Shown here in pieces: positions 57,884 through 64,000 of a stretch of 64,000 bases of DNA. This DNA comes from Klebsiella pneumoniae (lineage in GTDB: Bacteria > Myxococcota_A > UBA796 > SXON01), in contig CAMAWH010000002.1 in NCBI GenBank assembly GCA_945861635.1, positions 151,016 through 215,015 of the forward strand, given 5' to 3'. Made by a program: the position numbers and the translations under genes. Numbering within the stretch: position 1 is the stretch's first letter; each line of letters begins with the position of its first letter. Under the pieces are notes generated by a model. It was not told the DNA's origin, did not search any database, and worked only from the letters and a program-made list of their open reading frames with translations.

Positions 57884-58825
57884 ATGTTCCGCATCGTGCC
57901 CCCGTTTGCGCCTGCTCTCGTGCCTTTGGGGATGCTACTTGCCTGTTCAGACCAGGGTTTTGGCACACGCGCGTCCACCGACACATTCGTGCAGCCGGAC
58001 AACCACATCGCCGCCGACGTGTTGTTTGTCGTCGACAACTCGGCCTCGATGGGAGAGGAGCAGGTGCGCCTTGCCGAGAACTTTCTGGCGTTCGTCGATG
58101 TGCTCGCGTCAACGGTAGCGGACTACCAGCTCGGCGTAGTGACGACGGATGTGTCCGACGGTTCGGCTGGCGTGCTTCGCGGCGGCGTGATGACGCCGGA
58201 CATGGCGAATCTGGCGGACGTGTTTCGCGCCGCGGTTCTTGCGGGCACCAGCGGATCGCGGGATGAGCAGGGGTTCGCGGCCGGTGTTTTGGCGGCGGAC
58301 CCTGCCCGAAATCCAGGGTTTCTGCGGACCGGCGCGCGCTTCAATCTGGTTTTCATTTCCGACGAGGACGATCAATCCCCGGGGGACGTCGCGGACTATC
58401 TCGCGCTGTATGGGGAGTCCGCGGGGGAACCGGGTTTTGCGGCGCACGCGCTCGTCGGGGACCTGCCGCAGGGCTGCGCGTCCGGCGCACTCGCCGCCAG
58501 TCCGGGGCCCCGCTACCTGGACGCCGCCGAAGGGTCGGCAGGCTTCGTCGAGTCGATTTGTGCGGAAAATTATTCCGGATTGTTGACGCGCGTTGGTTTG
58601 GACGTTTCCGGGTGGGAGGACACGTTTCCGCTATCGCGCCTGCCCAGCGTCGATACCCTCGAAGTACGCGTCAACGACGTGCTGATCCCCGAGCGCGAAC
58701 TCGACGGCTGGCAGTACTCGGTGGGGGATAATGCCATCGTATTTTCCGGGCGCGCAATCCCCCGTCCAGGAATGGGAATCGAGGTTGTGTACACCGCGTG
58801 GAATGGGGCGGGTACGTCGCAGTAG
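57884..58825 (+). CDS. VWA-domain lipoprotein
   Basis: A 313-residue predicted lipoprotein (cysteine at 21 in PLGMLLAC). A von Willebrand factor A domain follows with the MIDAS motif VVDNSASMGEEQ, the VVTTDVSDG strand, and the metal residues FISDEDDQS. The C-terminal part (SVDTLEVRVNDVLIPER, YSVGDNAIVFSGRAIPRPG) is a small beta-domain repeated in similar delta-proteobacterial proteins. Probably a surface protein binding partners through a metal ion. It is convergent with the carbonic anhydrase gene. Confidence 0.86.
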   Translation: MFRIVPPFAPALVPLGMLLACSDQGFGTRASTDTFVQPDNHIAADVLFVVDNSASMGEEQVRLAENFLAFVDVLASTVADYQLGVVTTDVSDGSAGVLRGGVMTPDMANLADVFRAAVLAGTSGSRDEQGFAAGVLAADPARNPGFLRTGARFNLVFISDEDDQSPGDVADYLALYGESAGEPGFAAHALVGDLPQGCASGALAASPGPRYLDAAEGSAGFVESICAENYSGLLTRVGLDVSGWEDTFPLSRLPSVDTLEVRVNDVLIPERELDGWQYSVGDNAIVFSGRAIPRPGMGIEVVYTAWNGAGTSQ

Positions 58826-58838
58826 CCCAGGCACAGAC

Positions 58839-59492
58839 TCAGCTCGACGGGCCCACGCGCAGCTGGAGTTCCACCAACGGGATGAATGCGCCCGCGTCGG
58901 CGTCATACGCGAGCACCTCGGCATTCGCGAGGTCAAACCACCAGCCGTGCAGCGCGATGCGCCGATCTGCCAGCCGCTCCGCCACCGCCGGGTACGACCG
59001 CAGGTGGTCGATCTGCTGGAGCACGTGCGCCTGCGAGAGGCGATCAACCTGCGCGATCGAGGGGGCGAGGCGCTTCTCCCTGGCCAGTCGATCCATGGAC
59101 GGACGCGTGTTTTCCAGCCAGCCGTCGAGGTAGCTCGCCTCGTGCGGCCGTTCACCAGACAGCGCGGCTGCCATCGCCCCGCAGCTTGAATGTCCACAAA
59201 CGACAACGTCTCCGACGCCGAGCGTGAGGGTGGCAAACTCGACGGCAGCGCCCGCGGACCGATCGAACATGGCGTCGGCGTCACACGGGGGCACGATATT
59301 GCCGACGTTGCGGAGGACGAAGAGATCCCCCGGATCCGTGGACGCAAACAGATTGGGCACCACACGACTATCCGAACACGCGATGAACAGGCAGTCCGGC
59401 GTCTGCCCGAGCGCGAGGTGGGCGAAGCGCTCCAGATAGGTCGGGCGCAGGCGCTCATGGAAATCAGCGATGCCGTCGAGGAGTTTTTTCAC
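58839..59492 (-). CDS. can: Beta-class carbonic anhydrase
   Basis: A 217-residue zinc enzyme interconverting CO2 and bicarbonate. The zinc ligands are in ACSDSRVVP and CGHSSCGAM; the Asp-Arg dyad in SDSR is intact, and RNVGNIVPP is the conserved substrate loop. Length fits the family. The start is GTG at 59492 (MKKLLDGIADFHERL). TAGGGG lies exactly six bases upstream, departing from TANNNT in the last base. The frame agrees with homologues from the first residues. Confidence 0.93.
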   Translation of the reverse strand: MKKLLDGIADFHERLRPTYLERFAHLALGQTPDCLFIACSDSRVVPNLFASTDPGDLFVLRNVGNIVPPCDADAMFDRSAGAAVEFATLTLGVGDVVVCGHSSCGAMAAALSGERPHEASYLDGWLENTRPSMDRLAREKRLAPSIAQVDRLSQAHVLQQIDHLRSYPAVAERLADRRIALHGWWFDLANAEVLAYDADAGAFIPLVELQLRVGPSS

Positions 59493-59546
59493 CGCGCACC
59501 CCTATTCCGGCGGCGGCGCAGCGATACGACCGCGCCGCGTTCTTGC

Positions 59547-59552
59547 TACATT
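59547..59552 (+). promoter_or_regulatory. Possible -10 element of the M2/M3-like peptidase gene
   Basis: TACATT lies 19 bases before the ATG at 59572, with GCGAGG as a possible ribosome site between them. Confidence 0.35.
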
Positions 59553-59571
59553 CCCCCGCGGCGAGGCACCC

Positions 59572-61212
59572 ATGCACATGCTCTGGATTGGACTGCTCGG
59601 ATGCGGACCCACCGGTTCTCCCGTAGACAAGCTCGACGCCCGGTACACGCAGGTCATGTTCGACGTCGGCGCCGCCGATCGTGACACGACGCGCAACGTA
59701 CATAACAAGGAGGCAAGACGACGAAAGTCCAAAGCTGAAGGGGCGCGAATCGCGTTCTTTCGTGACCCGGAAGTTCAGCAGTCCATCGCCGCAGCCGTCG
59801 CGGCGCCGCCAGAGTCGCTCGACCACGTGAAGGGCGAGTCGTATTTGCGCGCGCAGCGCGTCGTCGCAGCGTGGACGGAGGAAGAGAAGTCCGAGGAAAT
59901 TCGATTGGTCGGGGTACTCGATGAGGCCGCATCCGCCGCCGCCTCGTGGACATCACAGGACGGCGCCGTCACGATTCCGCTCGGGCGGAACTGGAACGAG
60001 GTGAGCAAACAGGCCGACGCACTGGACGACGCGGCCCGCCAGTCGCTTGCCGACACGTGGGTCAACCATCGCACCGGCGCGTTTGGTGCGGATCTTCAGG
60101 CGCTGGTGGCGCTCCGCAACACCGTAGCAAAGCGCGCCGGATTCCCCACGTACTGGGAATTGGCGCTCGCCGGCCACGGCCTCACCCCCGCCGACGTGGA
60201 CAGCATCGTGGCGGAGTTGACCCCGGTCGTGACGCCCATCCACGCGACCATCAACGCCCGCATCACCAGCGCCGCAGCGGGCACGCCCGACACGTTTGCC
60301 AATCACGCGCTCCTCCGCCGTCGGGCGAAATTGGACGTCGGCGGGGACGACGCGGACGCCTGGTTCGACGGGGATCAAGCGGAAGATCGCATCATGACGT
60401 CGCTGCAGGCCATGGGGATTTCGACGCAGGGGTGGCAGGTCTATACCGGCCCTACCCGATACGTTCGACCGGGCGTCTACGGCTTTGCGATTGTACCCCC
60501 GGCACATCTCGCGGTCGTCATGAGCGTGGACGAGCGATATTCGACGTGGCCCTATGAGGCGCTGGCCCACGAAACGGGACACCTCGTCTGGTGGCGTTCG
60601 CTGAGCGCGGAATCGGCGGCGAGCCCGGCCCTGTGGGATCCGCCGGCTCCGTGGTTCGAGGGGTTCGCCCAATTCTTTGAGCGCATGGTTTTCGAGACGG
60701 CGTTCGCGGAGAAATACCTGCCGGAGTTTCCCGCCGAATCCCGCGAATCGCTGCGCGCTTGGCGTGCCCGAGATGCCGCGGAGAGCATTTCCGACGCCAT
60801 CGTCGAAACCCGGGCGGAGCAGAAGCTCTATCAGGACCCTTCCGACCTCGGTGCCATCTGCACGTTCGCGGCGGCCTTGCGCCATGAAATTCAGGGCGGA
60901 CCGGAGGCCCCGCGCGCAGCAAACGGCGTCGTCTACGACGCAAGCCTGTGGTCGAGTCTCCTGTGGAATGACCCGGCGTACAGCCAGAACTACCTGTACG
61001 CGTACTCGACAGAAGCATGGATGTGGGAAGGCATAACTGCCCAAATCGGCGATCCGATTGGTAACCCCAAGGTCGGACCCTTCGTGCAGGATCGCATCGT
61101 TCGCGCGGCTGCAACGACCGCGTTCCCCGACCGCCTCGCCCCGCTCACGCCGAAAGGTCGCGCCGCGGCGCTCGCCGACTATCTGGCCATCGGCGTGCCC
61201 AGCTCGCCGTGA
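59572..61212 (+). CDS. M2/M3-like zinc metallopeptidase, lipoprotein
   Basis: A 546-residue predicted lipoprotein (MHMLWIGLLGC, cysteine at 11). The zinc motif is ALAHETGHLVWW (HExxH), with the third ligand in WFEGFAQFFERMV. The helical N-terminal half (ARRRKSKAEGARIAFFRDPE..., AKRAGFPTYWELALAGHGL) is typical of gluzincins of the ACE/oligopeptidase F group. A basic run (ARRRKSK) lies near residue 50. The stop overlaps the following gene as GTGA. It probably digests peptides at the cell surface. Confidence 0.87.
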   Translation: MHMLWIGLLGCGPTGSPVDKLDARYTQVMFDVGAADRDTTRNVHNKEARRRKSKAEGARIAFFRDPEVQQSIAAAVAAPPESLDHVKGESYLRAQRVVAAWTEEEKSEEIRLVGVLDEAASAAASWTSQDGAVTIPLGRNWNEVSKQADALDDAARQSLADTWVNHRTGAFGADLQALVALRNTVAKRAGFPTYWELALAGHGLTPADVDSIVAELTPVVTPIHATINARITSAAAGTPDTFANHALLRRRAKLDVGGDDADAWFDGDQAEDRIMTSLQAMGISTQGWQVYTGPTRYVRPGVYGFAIVPPAHLAVVMSVDERYSTWPYEALAHETGHLVWWRSLSAESAASPALWDPPAPWFEGFAQFFERMVFETAFAEKYLPEFPAESRESLRAWRARDAAESISDAIVETRAEQKLYQDPSDLGAICTFAAALRHEIQGGPEAPRAANGVVYDASLWSSLLWNDPAYSQNYLYAYSTEAWMWEGITAQIGDPIGNPKVGPFVQDRIVRAAATTAFPDRLAPLTPKGRAAALADYLAIGVPSSP

Positions 61213-62255
61213 ACGCGTCGCTCCTCGACCTCGACGACGTCTCCCCGATGGACCGAGAAAAGGCGGCGAGCGCGCTCGCACGCATTCAGCTCGACGAGAT
61301 CCGCGACCCGAGCGGTACCGCGTTTGGTGAGGCCTACGACATGCTCGCCTCCTTCTTCGCAGAGCGCGGAGAGATGGAAGATCGGTCCGCCCTGGCCGGG
61401 TTCGTGCGGGACCGCGTGCTCCGCTACGGCGAAGGGATGGAGGGCACCTACCACCTCATCACGGCGCGGGAAGGCGGAGTTCTGCTCGGCGCGCGGGATT
61501 GTTACGTGGACGTTGACCTCCAACGCGGCCTTTGCCTCGTTGCGCTCTCCCACTCGTTTGTGGCGCCGGCGGCACGACGATCCGGGGTCGCGGCTGTTTT
61601 TCGCGCCTTGCCGGTGACGCTCGCCCGACGGGTCTTGCTGGAGCGTTTCGGTCACGCACTCCCCACGCTGGTCGCGGCGGAAATGGAGCCGGTGGACCCC
61701 GAACAACCGGACACCATCGTGCGCCTCATCGCCTATGGACGCTCAGGGTTCTCGGTCCTCGATCCCCAACGATTTCGATACTCGCAACCCGATTTTCGAA
61801 ATGAACCGGGAGCCAGTCATACGGGCATTGCGCTCCTCGGGGTCGTGCGGCCGGTCGGCCTGCCCAACGACGCCCTGCCCGTCGAGGTCGTGGAGGAATT
61901 CCCTCGCCTGTTCCACACCTGCCACCGGATGTACCTGCCACCGGAGCAGGTCGATGCGTCAGAGAACCACGCCATGCGCTGGCTTGCGGAAGACGCCGCT
62001 CCTGTGCCGCTCCTGCCGCTGCCAACCGGCCGCGACACGCTGCATCGCTTGGCACCGCTCGTGCGCGGCGCCGTTTTGCCCCTTTATCCACCCGGTCTGC
62101 GCGGCCCGGATGCCCGCTTTGGGAATCCTGCCGAAGAACTCGCCGCGATTCTTCGCGGGGGGACTACTCGAGCACCGTGGCCGGGACGATGCCACGACGC
62201 AGCGCGCCCGCCAACCCCGAGCGTCCGCCCGCTCGGACGTCCGAAACGCCGCTGA
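61209..62255 (+). CDS. GNAT-like acetyltransferase-fold protein
   Basis: A 348-residue protein. The segment CLVALSHSFVAPAARRSGVAAVFRALP fits the beta-4/alpha-3 region of GNAT enzymes, with an ARRSGVA pyrophosphate loop. The rest is unassigned. It contains the substrate-side strands RLIAYGRSGFSVLDP and IALLGVVRPVGLPN. The GTG start overlaps the peptidase stop. The last ~30 residues are Pro/Arg-rich and lie wholly inside the convergent PilZ-like gene (92-bp overlap), so the natural C-terminus may be shorter in relatives. Confidence 0.68.
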   Translation: MNASLLDLDDVSPMDREKAASALARIQLDEIRDPSGTAFGEAYDMLASFFAERGEMEDRSALAGFVRDRVLRYGEGMEGTYHLITAREGGVLLGARDCYVDVDLQRGLCLVALSHSFVAPAARRSGVAAVFRALPVTLARRVLLERFGHALPTLVAAEMEPVDPEQPDTIVRLIAYGRSGFSVLDPQRFRYSQPDFRNEPGASHTGIALLGVVRPVGLPNDALPVEVVEEFPRLFHTCHRMYLPPEQVDASENHAMRWLAEDAAPVPLLPLPTGRDTLHRLAPLVRGAVLPLYPPGLRGPDARFGNPAEELAAILRGGTTRAPWPGRCHDAARPPTPSVRPLGRPKRR

Positions 62256-62634
62256 ACGTGGAAAGCGTGCCTCCACCGTTGCGAACGGCCGTGAGCCAAT
62301 CCGCACAACGCTCCTGATCACCGACGGCAACGTCGGTGACCCGGATCAGGTAGCGCTCCGTTTCGCCGTCCGCGACGAGCAACGCCCGCGTCACGATGCC
62401 GGTAAGGTGAGCCGAACCCGGCGCCGGCGTCAGGTCGATGCGCAGTTCAAGCACCGTACCGACCGCCAACTCCGTCGCTAGTTCAATCTGCAAGCGCTCC
62501 CCCTGAACGGCACGCAGCGAGCCGAATACCAGCAAGCCGCCGACATGCACAGAGGCGGCCGCGGATATGGGATAACGTTCATTTTCGGAGGCGATAAAAG
62601 GGATGGTTGTCATGGGGAGGCTTGTAGTCGACAT
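62164..62634 (-). CDS. PilZ-like domain protein
   Basis: A 156-residue protein with a central PilZ-like beta-barrel (YPISAAASVHVGGLLVFGSL, LQIELATELAVGTVLELRID, SAHLTGIVTRALLVADGETE, YLIRVTDVAVGDQE). The arginine-rich RxxxR c-di-GMP motif is not clearly present, so it may be a non-binding PilZ variant of the kind common in myxobacteria. Starts at ATG 62634 or 62613 are equally plausible. The longer open frame upstream is antisense to the MopE gene and was rejected. Confidence 0.65.
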   Translation of the reverse strand: MSTTSLPMTTIPFIASENERYPISAAASVHVGGLLVFGSLRAVQGERLQIELATELAVGTVLELRIDLTPAPGSAHLTGIVTRALLVADGETERYLIRVTDVAVGDQERCADWLTAVRNGGGTLSTFSGVSDVRAGGRSGLAGALRRGIVPATVLE

Positions 62635-62755
62635 CGCGACGGCTGGCAAGCAGTATTGATTGTTTGCGGCCCGAATTTCGGACAACAATCCAAAAAACGA
62701 TCCGGCGAAGGAGCGGGACGCTCCGGCCCCGGCACAAACACGTGCAGCACGTTGC

Positions 62756-62799
62756 GTCGTCGTGCTCGGCCTGCGCGCTTGGATGCGCGGGCCGACGAC
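62756..62799. other. Imperfect hairpin upstream of the MopE lipoprotein gene
   Basis: GTCGTC pairs with GACGAC and GGCC with GGCC, with a further GC-rich inner stem and a six-base bulge. It sits in the 229-bp gap between the PilZ-like and MopE genes. It could be a transcript structure or chance in GC-rich DNA. Confidence 0.25.
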
Positions 62800-62863
62800 C
62801 GCAACACCGACAGGTGGCGAGAACCCCCAGGTTCGGGCATGATTCGACCGCCAAGGAGCCCCG

Positions 62864-63877
62864 ATGTCTCGCGTCCTCTGCACGCTCGCCCTGCTGCTGC
62901 CTGCCTGCGTGTTCCAATTCGACGTTGACGACGGGAAGTCGGGCGGTGCCGCAAGTGAAGATAGCGCCGGGGATAGCAGCCTCCTCGGCGATTCCGGCGA
63001 TGACCCGATCGACGCCGATGACGACGGCACCCCCCAAACCGACGATTGCGACGACACCGATCCGAACGTCAATCCCGATGCGACAGAGGTTTGTGACGGA
63101 ATCGACAACAACTGCGACGCACAAATCGACGAAGGCGTTCTCGACGTGTTCAACGTGGACGCCGATGGCGATGGCTTCGGCGACCCTGACTCCACCGGCG
63201 CGGGCTGCCCCGGTACCGACGGATTGGTGAGCAACGACGAAGATTGTGACGACTCAACGGCAGACACCAATCCCGACGCCGTCGAAGTCTGTGACGAGAC
63301 GGACAATAACTGCGATGGCGCGATCGACGAAGGCGTGCTGCACACTTTTTACGGGGACGTGGATGCCGACGGTTTTGGCGATGTCAACGTGCCGGCGCTC
63401 GCATGCGACCCGCCGGACCACTACTCCAAGAACAGCGGGGACTGCAACGATGCGGAAGCATTGTCATACCCGGGCAATGCCGAAGTTTGCGACGGGATCG
63501 ACAACAACTGCGACGGCGCAACGGACGAGGACGTGGAAGGCGTGTTTTATCCCGACGGGGATTTGGACGGATTCGGCGACCCGCTGTGGCCTGTCGCCGG
63601 CTGCGAACTCCCCGCGGGCTACGTTGCCGACAATACCGATTGTGACGATACGACCGACCGTAGCTCTCCCACCGGGACCGAAACCTGTGACGAAATCGAT
63701 AACAACTGCGATGGCGCGGTAGATGAAGGATTGACGACGACCTACTACGAAGATTTCGACGGAGACGGCTTCGGAAATCCCGATGTCTCGATGGAGTCGT
63801 GTACAATGCCGGCGGGATATTGCCTCGACAACACGGATTGTGATGATGCCGATATCCTCGTTTCCACGGGATGCTGA
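62864..63877 (+). CDS. MopE-repeat lipoprotein
   Basis: A 337-residue predicted lipoprotein (MSRVLCTLALLLPAC, cysteine at 15) behind a clear AAGGAG. An acidic linker precedes about five MopE-type units (DCDDTDPNVNPDATEVCDG, GIDNNCDAQIDEG, FYGDVDADGFGD). It ends abruptly after DCDDADILVSTGC, just where another unit would begin. The stop overlaps the start of the next gene. The repeats are closer to each other than those of the giant MopE protein at 38.3-41.9 kb. Confidence 0.88.
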   Translation: MSRVLCTLALLLPACVFQFDVDDGKSGGAASEDSAGDSSLLGDSGDDPIDADDDGTPQTDDCDDTDPNVNPDATEVCDGIDNNCDAQIDEGVLDVFNVDADGDGFGDPDSTGAGCPGTDGLVSNDEDCDDSTADTNPDAVEVCDETDNNCDGAIDEGVLHTFYGDVDADGFGDVNVPALACDPPDHYSKNSGDCNDAEALSYPGNAEVCDGIDNNCDGATDEDVEGVFYPDGDLDGFGDPLWPVAGCELPAGYVADNTDCDDTTDRSSPTGTETCDEIDNNCDGAVDEGLTTTYYEDFDGDGFGNPDVSMESCTMPAGYCLDNTDCDDADILVSTGC

Positions 63878-64000
63878 TCGTGCGAAAGCGATTACTATGC
63901 CTGCTTCTTCCGGTGTTTACCCTCCACGCCTGCACGGCTGAAGGAACGGAAAATATCGTTCGTGCCGGGCATGATCGGGAATTGTCTGCTGGGTTCGGCG
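63871..64000 (+). CDS. Predicted lipoprotein, N-terminal fragment
   Basis: This runs off the right edge of the window. The ATG at 63871 overlaps the stop of the MopE gene; a GTG at 63880 is also possible. The leader (MLIVRKRLLCLLLPVFTLHAC) has the basic n-region and length of a textbook lipoprotein signal, unlike most in this window. The visible mature part, TAEGTENIVRAGHDREL, is not recognised. Confidence 0.65.
   Translation, partial: MLIVRKRLLCLLLPVFTLHACTAEGTENIVRAGHDRELSAGFG

Noticed and set aside
62635..63345. N-terminal extension of the PilZ-like protein
   Set aside because: The extension is antisense to the MopE lipoprotein gene and Ser/Pro-rich, so the PilZ-like protein starts near 62634.

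Overview
The window is high-GC DNA from a Gram-negative bacterium that looks like a member of the Myxococcota (the old Deltaproteobacteria). The evidence is content: many lipoproteins with acidic D/S/G/T-rich linkers, MopE-type Cys/Asp repeats, FG-GAP and thrombospondin type-3 repeats, an Oar-like TonB-dependent receptor, a WD40-fused Ser/Thr kinase, two C-terminal tails resembling MYXO-CTERM, and cytochrome-c/copper monooxygenase lipoproteins. The species is not recognisable. No rRNA, tRNA, CRISPR array, intact insertion sequence, prophage or replication origin was seen. The region reads as chromosomal.

Layout. 1-8.7 kb: nitrilase fragment and aldehyde dehydrogenase, GH92 mannosidase, FG-GAP protein, TonB receptor with an IPT/TIG-like lipoprotein. 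8.7-16.3 kb: exonuclease III, a winged-helix AAA ATPase coupled to a CobW GTPase, an amidohydrolase lipoprotein, a zinc-ribbon protein and an acyl-CoA synthetase. 16.3-20.4 kb: class A PBP coupled to a polytopic membrane protein. 20.4-23 kb: an envelope cassette of LolA-like protein, lipoprotein and beta-barrel. 23-25.7 kb: five translationally coupled genes with pyrF inside a run of lipoprotein genes. 25.7-30.8 kb: plsC, bolA-grxD, a DNRLRE/MopE surface protein, a GT2 glycosyltransferase and an alkaline-phosphatase-superfamily protein. 30.8-34.3 kb: HEPN/MNT toxin-antitoxin, GNAT, two broken genes, and about 0.6 kb with no recognisable gene. 34.3-38.3 kb: pilB downstream of a membrane protein with a sigma-like N-terminus, then a metallophosphoesterase. 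38.3-45.4 kb: an operon of CAP-domain lipoprotein, B12-type radical SAM enzyme and a 1184-residue MopE/FG-GAP lipoprotein. 45.4-53 kb: Cu monooxygenase, class V aminotransferase, kinase-WD40 protein and two membrane-anchored look-alike proteins. 53-64 kb: a run of secreted or lipid-anchored proteins (lipase, heme-c/TolB-like, VWA, M2/M3-like peptidase), beta-carbonic anhydrase, a PilZ-like protein, a MopE lipoprotein and a partial lipoprotein.

Two properties cut across the window. First, seven operon-leading genes carry the hexamer TANNNT exactly six bases before an ATG or GTG, with no Shine-Dalgarno sequence. This is the geometry of leaderless transcription, and it would explain why divergent genes start only 14-81 bp apart. 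Second, at least 14 predicted lipoproteins have their lipobox cysteine at residue 8-12, preceded only by a short hydrophobic run without basic residues, and in several of them no upstream in-frame start exists. The two observations support each other, because several of these short leaders have their start fixed by the promoter hexamer. Genes are packed tightly, with ATGA/GTGA overlaps within operons and short 3' overlaps between convergent genes.
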